A stretch of DNA of 64,000 nt from Reyranella massiliensis 521 (lineage in GTDB: Bacteria > Pseudomonadota > Alphaproteobacteria > Reyranellales > Reyranellaceae), in contig CAMAYC010000001.1 of NCBI GenBank assembly GCA_945862125.1, positions 1-64,000 of the forward strand. The letters are read 5' to 3'. Both the position numbers and the translations under genes were made by a program. The notes below the pieces were generated by a model, which worked only from the letters and a program-made list of their open reading frames with translations, searched no databases and was not told the DNA's origin. Of the stretch, positions 1-8,945 are shown in pieces; the first letter of the stretch is position 1; each line of letters begins with the position of its first letter.

Positions 1-155
1 ATCCGACAGACGACGCTGCCGCTTCACTGTTTTGCCCAACCCTCACTGTGCCAAATTACTGCGAGCCTCAAAGCGCAGAAAGACCTCTATCCACAAGCTT
101 TTCGCGCGCTATGATCTCCCCAATCACCCACTCGATTCCCGGAAGACCCTAAATT

Positions 156-1769
156 ATGTTTTTCCCGCGTCTGCTCACGGTGCTGCTGTCGGCGCTGGCC
201 TCGGTGGCGATCGCCGCCACGGCCTGGGCTGCCGATCTTCCGGCCCTCGTGACCAACCTTACCAGCGGCAGCTTCGGCGATCGCGAGACCGCGGTGGCAG
301 CCCTTGCCGCCTCAGGCGAGCAGCGCGCCGCACCGATCCTGGAAGCACTGGCGGCGGGACAGCTCTACGTTCGCAAGGCCGACAATCTCGTGCTGATCGG
401 CAAGCCCGACGGCAACCAGCTCGCGCTGACCGAGGCGATCTCCGGCAAGGCCGCCGGCAGCGGATCGGATGCCGACCTCGATCGTGTCCGGGTCAACAAC
501 CGGCTGCGCGGCATCATTGAAGCCGCCATCGGCTCGCTCACCCTGATGAGCCCCGATGCCCGCGTGCGCCGCGGCGCCGCCGAGGCCCTTTTCAAGCGCC
601 GCGATGCCACGTCGCTGGCTGCCCTCGATGCCGCGCTCGCGGCCGAGAAGGACCCGCGCATCAAGCAGTCCATGAGCGAGGCGAGGGCCGCCAGCGTGCT
701 GGCATCCGATGCGCCGCCGGCGCAGAAGATCGAAGCCATCGCGCTGGTGCGCGCGCGTGCCGACCGCGATTCGCTGGGCGTCCTGCAGGCCACGGCCGCC
801 CAGACAACCGATCCCGAGGTCAAGGCCGCCGCTACCGCCGGTGCAGACGCCGTCCGCCAGACTCTCGCCGCCTGGGAGATCGCGCAGAACGTCTGGTACG
901 GCATCTCGCTGGGATCGGTGCTGCTGCTGGCCGCGATCGGGCTTGCCATCACATTCGGCACCATGGGCGTCATCAACATGGCGCACGGCGAGATGGTGAT
1001 GCTGGGCGCCTACACGACCTTCGTCGTCCAGGAGGTCATCCGTTCCTCGGCACCCCACCTGTTCGACGCCTCGCTGCTGATCGCGCTGCCGCTCGCCTTC
1101 GTGGTGGCCGGCGGGATCGGTATCCTCATCGAACGCGGCATCATCCGCTTCCTCTATGGCCGTCCGCTGGACACGCTGCTTGCCACCTGGGGCCTGTCGC
1201 TGGTGCTGCAGCAGGCTGTGCGTTCGATCTTCGGCTCGTCCAACCGCGAGGTCGGCGCGCCGTCGTGGATGTCAGGCGCTTTCCAGGTCGGCCAGATCAA
1301 CGTCACTTACGGCCGGCTCTGGATCGTCATCTTCTCGCTCATGGTTTTCGTCGCCCTGATCGCGCTGCTGCGCAAAACGCCGCTCGGCCTCTACATGCGC
1401 GCCGTCACCCAGAACCGTCCGATGGCCTCTGCCATGGGCATCCGCACGCCCCGCGTCGATGCCCTGACATTCGGCCTGGGATCCGGCATCGCAGGCCTCG
1501 CGGGCGTGGCGCTCAGCCAGATCGACAACGTCAGTCCCAACCTCGGCCAGGGCTACATCATCGATTCGTTCATGGTCGTGGTGTTCGGTGGTGTCGGAAA
1601 CCTGTTCGGCACGCTGATCGGCGCGCTCACCCTGGGTGTGGTCAACAAGTTCCTCGAACCCTACGCCGGCGCGGTGCTGGGCAAGATCCTGGTACTGGTG
1701 TTCATCATCCTGTTCATCCAGCGCCGCCCGCGCGGCCTGTTCGCGCTGAAGGGCCGCTCGGTCGAATGA
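156..1769 (+). CDS. urtB: Urea ABC transporter permease UrtB
   Basis: Inner-membrane permease of the high-affinity urea importer (HAAT/LivH-like family). Residues about 1-26 form a signal peptide ending AWA. Residues 27-230 form the extracytoplasmic helical extension typical of UrtB (LPALVTNLTSGSFGDRETAV, two alanine-rich repeats). The rest is a polytopic LivH-like domain with GLAITFGTMGVINMAHGE. The 537-aa length fits UrtB with its extension and is much longer than LivH. The ATG at 156 is followed directly by the signal peptide. It leads urtBCDE; the substrate-binding protein urtA is not in the window and probably lies upstream. Confidence 0.93.
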   Translation: MFFPRLLTVLLSALASVAIAATAWAADLPALVTNLTSGSFGDRETAVAALAASGEQRAAPILEALAAGQLYVRKADNLVLIGKPDGNQLALTEAISGKAAGSGSDADLDRVRVNNRLRGIIEAAIGSLTLMSPDARVRRGAAEALFKRRDATSLAALDAALAAEKDPRIKQSMSEARAASVLASDAPPAQKIEAIALVRARADRDSLGVLQATAAQTTDPEVKAAATAGADAVRQTLAAWEIAQNVWYGISLGSVLLLAAIGLAITFGTMGVINMAHGEMVMLGAYTTFVVQEVIRSSAPHLFDASLLIALPLAFVVAGGIGILIERGIIRFLYGRPLDTLLATWGLSLVLQQAVRSIFGSSNREVGAPSWMSGAFQVGQINVTYGRLWIVIFSLMVFVALIALLRKTPLGLYMRAVTQNRPMASAMGIRTPRVDALTFGLGSGIAGLAGVALSQIDNVSPNLGQGYIIDSFMVVVFGGVGNLFGTLIGALTLGVVNKFLEPYAGAVLGKILVLVFIILFIQRRPRGLFALKGRSVE

Positions 1770-1779
1770 AAGCCATCGC

Positions 1780-2898
1780 ATGATCACGCGTTTCCTGATC
1801 CAGGGCATGGACCGGAACCTGCGCCTCTTCGTGCTGCTGGTCCTGGCTGTGGGCATCGCCTTGCCGCTGCTCAACCAGCTTGTGCCGCCGGGCAACCCGT
1901 TCCACGTGCCGGCCTGGCTGCTGCAGCTGATCGGCAAGTATCTCAGCTTCGCGCTGCTGGCGCTGGCAGTCGATCTGGTGTGGGGGTACTGCGGCATCCT
2001 CTCGCTCGGGCATGGCGCCTTCTTCGCGCTGGGTGGCTACTGCATGGGCATGTACCTGATGCGTCAGATCGGCAGCCGTGGCGTCTATGGCAATCCGCTG
2101 TTGCCCGATTTCATGGTGTTCCTGAACTACAAGGAACTGCCCTGGTTTTGGTACGGCTTCGACAATTTCGGCTTCGCCATGCTCATGGCCGTTCTGGTGC
2201 CGAGCGTGCTGGCCTTCGCGCTGGGCTGGTTCGCCTTCCGTAGCCGCGTCACCGGCGTCTATCTCTCGATCATCACCCAGGCGATGACCTTCGCGCTGAT
2301 GCTGGCGTTCTTCCGCAACGACATGGGTCTGGGCGGCAACAACGGCATGACCGACTTCAAGGAAATCCTGGGCTTCTCCGTGCAGGCCGACAGCACGCGG
2401 GCCGCGCTCTGCTTCGCCTCGGCGGTCATGCTGGCGCTGGGGCTCATCGTGTCGGCTGCGATCGTTGGATCCCGCTTCGGCAAGGCCCTGACCGCGGTGC
2501 GCGACGCCGAGAGCCGCATGCGGTTCCTGGGCTACCGGGTCGAAGGCTATAAGCTCTTCGTCTTCGTGTTCTCGGCGGCCATGGCCGGCATTGCCGGTGC
2601 GCTTTATGTGCCCCAGGTCGGCATCATCAACCCCAGCGAATTCTCGCCCGCCAATTCGATCGAAGCCGTGCTCTGGGTGGCCGTCGGCGGCCGCGGCACC
2701 CTGATCGGGCCGGTAATCGGCGCGTTCATCGTCAATTTCGGCAAGACCTGGCTCACCGGCGCGCTGCCGGAGTTCTGGCTGTTCGCGTTGGGTGCTCTCT
2801 TCATCGTCGTCACGCTGCTTCTGCCCAAGGGCGTGGTCGGCCTCTGGGCCCAACTCAGGAACCGGTCGCTTGCAAAGAAGGCGAGGGCGCCCGCATGA
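1780..2898 (+). CDS. urtC: Urea ABC transporter permease UrtC
   Basis: Second membrane subunit of the urea importer (LivM-like, 372 aa). It has about ten hydrophobic segments and the conserved family stretch DLVWGYCGILSLGHGAFFAL near residue 65. The EAA-like loop lies around GKALTAVRDAESRMRFLGY. It starts 10 nt after the urtB stop and its last codons overlap the urtD start (ATGA), so the four genes are almost certainly one transcript. Family membership is certain; the urea specificity comes from the UrtB extension and gene order. Confidence 0.93.
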   Translation: MITRFLIQGMDRNLRLFVLLVLAVGIALPLLNQLVPPGNPFHVPAWLLQLIGKYLSFALLALAVDLVWGYCGILSLGHGAFFALGGYCMGMYLMRQIGSRGVYGNPLLPDFMVFLNYKELPWFWYGFDNFGFAMLMAVLVPSVLAFALGWFAFRSRVTGVYLSIITQAMTFALMLAFFRNDMGLGGNNGMTDFKEILGFSVQADSTRAALCFASAVMLALGLIVSAAIVGSRFGKALTAVRDAESRMRFLGYRVEGYKLFVFVFSAAMAGIAGALYVPQVGIINPSEFSPANSIEAVLWVAVGGRGTLIGPVIGAFIVNFGKTWLTGALPEFWLFALGALFIVVTLLLPKGVVGLWAQLRNRSLAKKARAPA

Positions 2899-3647
2899 GC
2901 AACAGAAGCACATCGGCGCTCCTGTACCTCAGCGGCGTCACCGTCTCGTTCGACGGCTTCAAGGCGCTGAACAACCTCTCGCTGTTGATCGAGCCAGGCG
3001 AGATGCGCGCCATCATCGGCCCCAACGGTGCTGGCAAGACCACCATGATGGACGTCGTCACCGGCAAGACGCGGCCGGACTCGGGCGAGGTCGTCTTCGA
3101 CGGCCGGGCCGATCTCACCAAGCTCGACGAAGCCAACATCGCGACCCTCGGCATCGGCCGGAAATTCCAGAAACCTACGGTGTTCGAGAACCACACCGTG
3201 CGCGACAACCTGCTGCTGGCTCTCGCGGGACTGCGCAAATGGCACCGTCTGCTGCTCGCCCAGCCAACCAAGGCCGAGGGCGATCGGCTGGCCGAGATTC
3301 TTTCCATCATCCGCATGGAAGAGCAGCAGCATATGCTGGGCGCGCGGCTCAGCCACGGCCAGAAGCAATGGCTCGAGATCGGCATGCTGCTGGCTCAGGA
3401 TCCCAAGCTGCTGCTGGTCGACGAGCCGGTGGCCGGCATGACCGATGTCGAAACCGAGACCACGGCGCAGGTGCTGCGCGAGATCAACAAGACTCATTCG
3501 ATCGTCGTCGTCGAGCACGACATGAGCTTCGTGCGGGCATTGGGCGTGAAGGTGACCGTGCTGCACGAGGGCTCGATGCTGGCCGAGGGCACGCTCGATC
3601 AGGTGAGCGCCGATCAGCGCGTCGTCGAAGTCTACCTCGGACGTTGA
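2895..3647 (+). CDS. urtD: Urea ABC transporter ATPase UrtD
   Basis: Cytoplasmic ATP-hydrolysing subunit of the urea importer (LivG-like, 250 aa). Visible motifs are Walker A GPNGAGKTT near residue 40, the signature LSHGQKQWLEIGM, Walker B LLLVDEPVAGMTD, and the switch His in VVVEHDMSF. LSHGQKQWLEIGM is characteristic of UrtD as opposed to LivG. The start overlaps the urtC stop by 4 nt, so translation is probably coupled. Confidence 0.93.
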   Translation: MSNRSTSALLYLSGVTVSFDGFKALNNLSLLIEPGEMRAIIGPNGAGKTTMMDVVTGKTRPDSGEVVFDGRADLTKLDEANIATLGIGRKFQKPTVFENHTVRDNLLLALAGLRKWHRLLLAQPTKAEGDRLAEILSIIRMEEQQHMLGARLSHGQKQWLEIGMLLAQDPKLLLVDEPVAGMTDVETETTAQVLREINKTHSIVVVEHDMSFVRALGVKVTVLHEGSMLAEGTLDQVSADQRVVEVYLGR

Positions 3648-3663
3648 GCAGGGGGCGATAGCA

Positions 3664-4359
3664 ATGCTCGCAGTCCAGAATGTCGATCTCTTCTACGGCG
3701 CCGCCCAGGCGCTACGCTCGGTGTCGGTGTCGGCCACGATCGGCCGGGTGACCTGCCTGCTCGGCCGCAACGGCGTCGGCAAGACCAGCCTGCTCCGCGC
3801 CATCGTCGGCCTTCAGCCGATCGCCTCCGGCTCGATCGCGCTGGAGGACCAGGAAATCTCCAAGCTGCCACCCTACGAGCGGGCGCGGCGCGGCGTGGCG
3901 CTGGTGCCGCAGGGTCGCGAGATCTTCCCCCTGCTCACGGTGAAGGAGAACCTCGAGACCGGCTTCGCGCCGGTCGGCCGCGAGCACAAGAAGATCCCGG
4001 ACGAGGTGTTCGAACTCTTTCCCGTGCTCGATTCGATGCTCAAGCGCCGCGGCGGCGATCTCTCGGGCGGTCAGCAGCAACAGCTTGCCATCGGCCGCGC
4101 GCTTACCATGCGGCCCAAGCTGCTGGTCCTCGACGAGCCGACCGAAGGCATCCAGCCGTCGGTGATCAAGGACATCGGCCGCGCCATCACCTTCCTGCGC
4201 CAGCGCGGCGACATGGCGATCCTGCTGGTCGAACAGTATCTCGAGTTCGCCCACGAGCTGGCCGACGATTTCGCGGTCATGGATCGTGGCGAGGTCGTGA
4301 TGTCGGGCACCCGCGAGACGTTCGATGCGGATGCCGTGCGCCGTCACATGACCGTCTAA
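3664..4359 (+). CDS. urtE: Urea ABC transporter ATPase UrtE
   Basis: Second ATPase of the urea importer (LivF-like, 231 aa). Motifs are Walker A GRNGVGKTSLL near residue 36, signature LSGGQQQQLAIGRAL, Walker B LLVLDEPTEGIQPS, and switch region ILLVEQYLEF. DEPTEGIQPS is the usual UrtE/LivF form. It is the last gene of the operon. No clear Rho-independent terminator follows, although short inverted repeats lie just downstream. Confidence 0.93.
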   Translation: MLAVQNVDLFYGAAQALRSVSVSATIGRVTCLLGRNGVGKTSLLRAIVGLQPIASGSIALEDQEISKLPPYERARRGVALVPQGREIFPLLTVKENLETGFAPVGREHKKIPDEVFELFPVLDSMLKRRGGDLSGGQQQQLAIGRALTMRPKLLVLDEPTEGIQPSVIKDIGRAITFLRQRGDMAILLVEQYLEFAHELADDFAVMDRGEVVMSGTRETFDADAVRRHMTV

Positions 4360-4372
4360 GGCACGAGAGCCG

Positions 4373-4384
4373 AGTGCTAGCACT
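4373..4384. repeat. Perfect 12-bp palindrome downstream of urtE
   Basis: agtgctagcact reads identically on both strands. No U-run follows, so it is not a canonical terminator. Function unknown. Confidence 0.5.
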
Positions 4385-4412
4385 GCATGCATCCGCTCAC
4401 GTGGATGTGATG

Positions 4413-4455
4413 TGCAGGTTCAGCAGGTTTTGTGCTATGGTTTCGATATCGTCGC
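4413..4455. repeat. 43-bp dispersed intergenic repeat, copy A
   Basis: This 43-nt segment matches 20922-20964 at 35 of 43 positions by hand alignment. Shared blocks are gttcagcaggttt, gctat and gatatcgtcgc. Both copies sit just past the end of a plus-strand gene in a convergent gap, so shared coding ancestry is unlikely. Confidence 0.6.
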
Positions 4456-4564
4456 AGGAAGTCCGTCCCGAAAGGTCGAGCGGCGAGTCATTGAATTCAA
4501 GGCGTCCCTGCCGCCGGAACTCCCCCGGCGTGCCCCCAAAGCTCTTCAGAGAGCGCCGCGCCTT

Positions 4565-4584
4565 GGCATGGTCCTGACCATGCC
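4565..4584. repeat. Inverted repeat, 9-bp arms
   Basis: ggcatggtc-ct-gaccatgcc is a perfect inverted repeat with a 2-nt centre. It resembles an operator half-site pair more than a terminator, because no T-run follows. It lies in the gene-free gap, and no regulator gene is adjacent. Confidence 0.45.
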
Positions 4585-4815
4585 GTTGAGAAACGATCGA
4601 GACCCAAAGAGCAAACGAATGCCGACGGCGAACGTCGGTCCGGGCAGCCGGTTTGCGACATGATTCCGGACAGAACGCGTTACATTCAGGCGTCCACAAA
4701 TAGTGCGAGAAAGCCGAGCAAACACGGCGTCGAACGGCCCTCGTGGTCGTGAAAAGAGGTGTGGGACTTTGCCGAGGACCGGGGCAGGGAGTTTGCCCGG
4801 TCGCGACCACGGACC

Positions 4816-6519
4816 CTAGACGGGAGCCTGCGCTCCGCGCACAAGCCTGCCCGGCCGTTCGCCAGTCAACTCGTCGTTCTGTACCGTCTCGACACCCGAC
4901 ACGAAGGTGTGGCGATAGCCCGAGGCGCGCTGGATCAGGCGGCGTCCGCCGGCCGGCAGGTCGTAGACCACTTCGGGCCGCTTCAAGGAAAGCGCGTCGA
5001 AGTCGATCACGTTGATGTCGGCCTTGTGGCCCGGCGTCAGCAGGCCGCGATCGGCGAGGCCGTAGGACAGCGCCGTGCCGCGCGTCTGCTTGGCGACCAG
5101 GAATTCGAGACTGAGCCTCGGCCCTCTGGTGCGGTCGCGGCCCCACAGGGTCAGCAGCGAAGTCGGGGAGGAAGCGTCGCAGATCACGCCGACATGGGCG
5201 CCACCGTCGGCCACGCCCAGGACGGTGGCCGGGTCCGTGATCATCTCGTGCACCACGTCGAGGCTGCCGGCCGAGTAGTTCTCGAACGGCAGCATCATCA
5301 GCCCCTTGCCGCCCTGCGCCAGGATCGCCTCGAGGGCGATGTCCTGTGGCGTGCGGCCGGAGCGTTCGGCAATAGCGGCGACCGAGTTGGCGAGATCGGG
5401 CTCGTAGTCGGGCCGGTCGCCGATGGGAAACATTTTGTGGAACGTCTCGCCCATGTACGCCGGGGCTCCGCCGACCCGCGGGGCGAGCAGGCGCCGGCGC
5501 AGATCGGCATCGGTGGCCAGGCGCTGGTAGCGCGCGGCCGGCGTGAGATCGCGCAGCTCGCGCCACACCGGATGGGCGGCAAACGGATGGACGGTGGTCT
5601 CAAGTCCCATGATCACGCCGATCGGCCGCGAGCCCACCTGCGCATTGGCCTCGTGGCCGGCGGCGCGCATGCGATGGATGTTGGCCAGCGTTTCGCGCCA
5701 CAGGTCGGGCTGGGCATCGACCTGGACCAGCAGGCAGGAGAGCGGGCGGCCCGCCAGCGTCGCCGCCGCTTCCAGCGCCTCGAATTCGCCGGGGCCGAAG
5801 TCGGAGTTGACCTCGATCACGCCGCGGCCGGCCCGCTTGATGCCTTGTGCGATACCCAAGAGCTCGGCCTCGCGCGCCGAGAGCGAGGGCGTGAAGCGTC
5901 CGTCACGGGCCTTGTGCTTGGTGGTGCGCGAGGTCGTGAAGCCCATGGCGCCGGCGCGCAGTGCTTCCTCGGTGAGGCGCGCCATCTCCTCGATCTCGCG
6001 TTCGCTCGGGATCGCATCATGCTCGGCGCCGCGATCGCCCATGACGTAGAAGCGCAGTGCGCCATGCGGCAACTGCGCCGCCACGTCGACGGCGCGGGTC
6101 ATCGAGCCCAGGGCATCGAGATAGTCGGGAAAGGACTCCCAGTTGAACTTCACGCCCTCGCTCAGCACCGTCCCGGGAATGTCCTCGACACCTTCCATCA
6201 GGTTGATCAGGTAGGCCGAGGCCCCCGGCCGCACCGGGGCGAAGCCGACGCCGCAATTGCCGAACACGGTGGTGGTGACGCCATGCCAGGAACTCGGCGT
6301 GACGAATGGGTCCCAGGTCGCCTGGCCGTCGTAGTGCGTATGGATGTCGACGAACCCAGGCGCCACGATCAGGCCTGACGCGTCGACCTCGCGTCGGGCG
6401 GCGCCGAGCCTGGCACCGACGGCGGCGATCCTTCCATCTTGCACAGCGACATCGGCGACGCGGCGCGGGGCGCCCGAGCCGTCGATCACGGTTCCGTTTC
6501 GGATGACGAGGTCAAACAT
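4816..6519 (-). CDS. N-acyl-D-amino-acid deacylase family amidohydrolase
   Basis: Predicted zinc hydrolase that removes the N-acyl group from D-amino acids or related amides (D-aminoacylase branch of the amidohydrolase superfamily). The 567-aa protein has the N-terminal beta-sandwich entry MFDLVIRNGTVIDGSG, the metal motif GFVDIHTHYDGQ near residue 60, and the family-specific GNCGVGFAP near residue 95. The C-terminal strand HKADINVIDFDAL is also typical. The gene stands alone, divergent from the OYE operon across about 66 nt that must hold both promoters. The acyl and amino-acid specificity cannot be read from the sequence. Confidence 0.85.
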   Translation of the reverse strand: MFDLVIRNGTVIDGSGAPRRVADVAVQDGRIAAVGARLGAARREVDASGLIVAPGFVDIHTHYDGQATWDPFVTPSSWHGVTTTVFGNCGVGFAPVRPGASAYLINLMEGVEDIPGTVLSEGVKFNWESFPDYLDALGSMTRAVDVAAQLPHGALRFYVMGDRGAEHDAIPSEREIEEMARLTEEALRAGAMGFTTSRTTKHKARDGRFTPSLSAREAELLGIAQGIKRAGRGVIEVNSDFGPGEFEALEAAATLAGRPLSCLLVQVDAQPDLWRETLANIHRMRAAGHEANAQVGSRPIGVIMGLETTVHPFAAHPVWRELRDLTPAARYQRLATDADLRRRLLAPRVGGAPAYMGETFHKMFPIGDRPDYEPDLANSVAAIAERSGRTPQDIALEAILAQGGKGLMMLPFENYSAGSLDVVHEMITDPATVLGVADGGAHVGVICDASSPTSLLTLWGRDRTRGPRLSLEFLVAKQTRGTALSYGLADRGLLTPGHKADINVIDFDALSLKRPEVVYDLPAGGRRLIQRASGYRHTFVSGVETVQNDELTGERPGRLVRGAQAPV

Positions 6520-6585
6520 GGCGGGAGGATAGGCTCAGGGAGGCGGTCCGGTCTATGTTCACCCGTTTCGCTGTGGGAGTTTAGA

Positions 6586-7734
6586 GTGTCCAAACCGCTT
6601 CTGTTCACGCCGTTCAAGATGCGCTCCGTGGTCGCGCAGAACCGCAGCGTCGTCTCGCCGATGGTCCAATACCGCGCCACCGACGGGCTGGTGAACGACT
6701 ATCACCTGGTCCATCTCGGCAAGTTCGCGCTCGGCAAGTTCGGCATCATTTTCACCGAGAACTGCGCCGTCGTGCCGGAAGGCCGCGTGACACAGGGCGA
6801 TCTCGGCATGTGGGACGACGGCCAGATCGAGGGTCACAAGCGGATGACGCGGTTCATCCAGCAGGAGGGCTCGCTCGCTGCCACGCAGATCACCCATGCC
6901 GGCCGCAAGGCCTCCTCGCCGCGTCAGTTCGACAAGCCGGACGAGTTCGGACCGAAGGGCGCGGGCTGGGAGCGCTGGCAGGTCTACGGGCCGTCCGCGC
7001 TCTCGGCGGGCGAGCGTTACTCGGAGCAGCCGGCGGCGCTCGACGTCGCGGGGATGGACAACATCATCAGGAAATTCGGCGAGGCCGCCCGCCGTGCTGA
7101 TGCGGCGGGCTACGACATCATCGAGATTCATGGTGCGCACGGCTATCTGCTGGCGCAGTTCCTCTCGCCGCTCAGCAACAAGCGCAACGATCAGTACGGC
7201 GGCGACCGCGCCGGGCGCATGAAGTTCCCGCTCGCGGCGGCCAAGGCCGTGCGCGAGAACTGGCCCGAGCACAAGCCGATGTTCATCCGCGTCTCGGCGG
7301 TGGATGGCGGCGGCGGCTGGGACGTCGAGGATACGGTGGCCTACGCGCAGGAGCTGAAGGCGCTTGGAATCGACGTGATCGACACCTCGTCGGGCGGCCT
7401 CACGGGCCTCTCGACGGCGCTACCGGTGAAGCGTGCGCTCGGTTTTCAGGTACCGTTCGCAGCGGCAGTAAAACGTGGCGCGAAGATTCCGACCATGGCG
7501 GTCGGCCTGATCCTCGACGGACCGCAGGCGGAGGCGATCCTGCAATCCGGCGACGCCGACCTGATCGCGATCGGCCGCCAGGCGCTCTACAATCCTTTCT
7601 GGCCGGTCCATGCCGCGCAGGAGCTGGGCTGCGATGCGGATTTCAGCATGTGGAATCCCGAGTACGGCTGGTGGCTCGACAAGCGCAAGAACAATCTCCC
7701 GGCCGAGCGCGCCGCTACAGGACAGGTCAAATGA
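6586..7734 (+). CDS. NADH:flavin oxidoreductase, Old Yellow Enzyme family
   Basis: FMN-dependent ene-reductase or dehydrogenase with a TIM-barrel fold (382 aa from the chosen start). Visible elements are the N-terminal barrel KPLLFTPFKMRSVVAQNRSVVSPM, the FMN-contact motif ITHAGRKAS, and the conserved GAHGYLLAQFLSPLSNKR with the RxDxYGG-like RNDQYGG. The ORF track begins at 6439, but the homologous region starts at the GTG at 6586, which fits YqjM-type OYEs; the extra 49 codons overlap the divergent gene. It overlaps the next gene by 4 nt. Likely substrates are alpha,beta-unsaturated carbonyls; the specific one is unknown. Confidence 0.88.
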   Translation: MSKPLLFTPFKMRSVVAQNRSVVSPMVQYRATDGLVNDYHLVHLGKFALGKFGIIFTENCAVVPEGRVTQGDLGMWDDGQIEGHKRMTRFIQQEGSLAATQITHAGRKASSPRQFDKPDEFGPKGAGWERWQVYGPSALSAGERYSEQPAALDVAGMDNIIRKFGEAARRADAAGYDIIEIHGAHGYLLAQFLSPLSNKRNDQYGGDRAGRMKFPLAAAKAVRENWPEHKPMFIRVSAVDGGGGWDVEDTVAYAQELKALGIDVIDTSSGGLTGLSTALPVKRALGFQVPFAAAVKRGAKIPTMAVGLILDGPQAEAILQSGDADLIAIGRQALYNPFWPVHAAQELGCDADFSMWNPEYGWWLDKRKNNLPAERAATGQVK

Positions 7735-8945
7735 CAGGAATTCTCGCCGGCCTTCGCATCGTCGAAGGTTCGGCTTTCATCGCCGCGCCACTGGGCGGCA
7801 TGGCGCTCGCACAATTGGGCGCCGAAGTGATCCGCTTCGACGACATCAAGGGCGGCCTCGACAACGACCGCTGGCCGATCACGAAGGAAGGGCGCTCGAT
7901 CTATTGGGCCGGTCTCAACAAGGGCAAGCGCTCGATTGCCGTCGACCTGCGCAGTCCGAAGGGGCGCGAATTGCTCGCGGCGCTGATCACTGCGCCGGGC
8001 GAGGGGGCCGGCATCTTCACCACCAACATGCCGGCGCGCGGCTGGCTCGCCTATGAGGAGCTGTCGAAGAAGCGCGCCGATCTGATCGCACTCAACATCG
8101 TGGGCGATCGGCACGGCACGGCGAATGTCGACTACACGATCAACGCCATCACGGGCTTTCCCATGGTCACCGGCCCGGTCGGTCATGACGGCCCGGTCAA
8201 CGCCGTGGCGCCGCCCTGGGATCTCGCCACCGCCTATGCCGGCGCCATGGCGATCCTGGCCGCCGAGCGGCATCGCCGCATGACGGGGCAGGGGCAACGG
8301 ATCGTGTTGCCGCTGCAGGACATGGCGCTCTCGGTGACATCGGCGCTGGGTTATCTGGGCGAGGCCGTGGTCAACGACGTCGACCGGCCGCGCTACGGCA
8401 ACGAGATCTTCGGCACCTTCGGCCGCGACTTCAGGACCAGCGACGGCCGCTTCGTCATGATCTGCATCTTCTCCGACCGCCATGTCGATGCCTTGGCGGC
8501 GGCCGGCGGCTTTGCGACCGCCTTCAAGAAGATCGAGGCCGAGACCGGCGTCGACCTCAAGAGCGATGCCGGCCGCTGGAATGCCCGGGCCCGGCTCTGT
8601 GCCGTGATCGAGCCGTGGGTGGCCGCCCATACGGCTGCCGACGTGGGCGCGGCCTTGAAGAAGGCGGGCGCCTTGTGGGCCCCGTATCAGACGTTCCGTG
8701 AGCTGGCGACCGACAAGGACGCCGTGCAGGATAACCCTTTGTTTACCGTGCTCGACCAGCCCGGCATCGGCCGCTATCCGGTGGCGGGCTCGCCCCTGCA
8801 GTTCGACGCCGTGGCGCGCCAACCGCCGGTGGGTGCGCCGACGCTGGGCCAGCATACGGACGAGATCCTTTCCGCTATCCTCGGCCTGCCGGCGCACGAG
8901 ATTGCCCGGCTGCATGATGAGAAGGTTGTGGGTGGTCCAAGATAG
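7731..8945 (+). CDS. Family III CoA-transferase, 2-methylfumaryl-CoA isomerase (Mct)-like
   Basis: CaiB/BaiF-fold protein of 404 aa. From memory of the family it closely resembles mesaconyl-CoA C1-C4 CoA transferase (Mct) of the 3-hydroxypropionate bicycle. The shared stretches are GLRIVEGSAFIAAPLGGM, WAGLNKGKRSI, the ARGWLAYEEL region, DYTINAITGFPMVTGP and EQPGIGRY-like DQPGIGRY. Mct moves CoA within one molecule. The ATG at 7731 overlaps the OYE stop (ATGA), and the ORF-track start at 7650 is inside the OYE gene. The next gene overlaps its end. No Mch, Meh or Mcl partner lies in the window, so the role may differ from Mct. Confidence 0.8.
   Translation: MTGILAGLRIVEGSAFIAAPLGGMALAQLGAEVIRFDDIKGGLDNDRWPITKEGRSIYWAGLNKGKRSIAVDLRSPKGRELLAALITAPGEGAGIFTTNMPARGWLAYEELSKKRADLIALNIVGDRHGTANVDYTINAITGFPMVTGPVGHDGPVNAVAPPWDLATAYAGAMAILAAERHRRMTGQGQRIVLPLQDMALSVTSALGYLGEAVVNDVDRPRYGNEIFGTFGRDFRTSDGRFVMICIFSDRHVDALAAAGGFATAFKKIEAETGVDLKSDAGRWNARARLCAVIEPWVAAHTAADVGAALKKAGALWAPYQTFRELATDKDAVQDNPLFTVLDQPGIGRYPVAGSPLQFDAVARQPPVGAPTLGQHTDEILSAILGLPAHEIARLHDEKVVGGPR

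Larger units (their letters stand above)
4360..4815. other. Gene-free convergent gap rich in inverted repeats
   Basis: This 456-nt stretch lies between two convergent genes and has no convincing ORF. It holds a perfect 12-bp palindrome (agtgctagcact) 13 nt after urtE and a 9-bp inverted repeat with a 2-nt loop. It also holds a 6-bp hairpin CCGACG-gcgaa-CGTCGG at 4622-4638 and one copy of the 43-bp dispersed repeat. The minus strand can be read as KSFGGTPGEFRRQGR, faintly like the end of an AraC-type regulator, but there is no supporting ORF. It could be a structured RNA, a decayed gene or only a spacer. Confidence 0.45.

Noticed and set aside
1714-2913. 399-aa minus-strand ORF over urtC
   Set aside because: It lies antisense to the well-supported urtC gene, is rich in Arg, Gln and His as expected for a shadow frame, and has no recognisable motif.
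4396-4660. AraC-like C-terminal remnant (KSFGGTPGEFRRQGR) in the gap after urtE
   Set aside because: The resemblance covers only about 10 residues, no ORF with a start or helix-turn-helix precedes it, and chance is likely.
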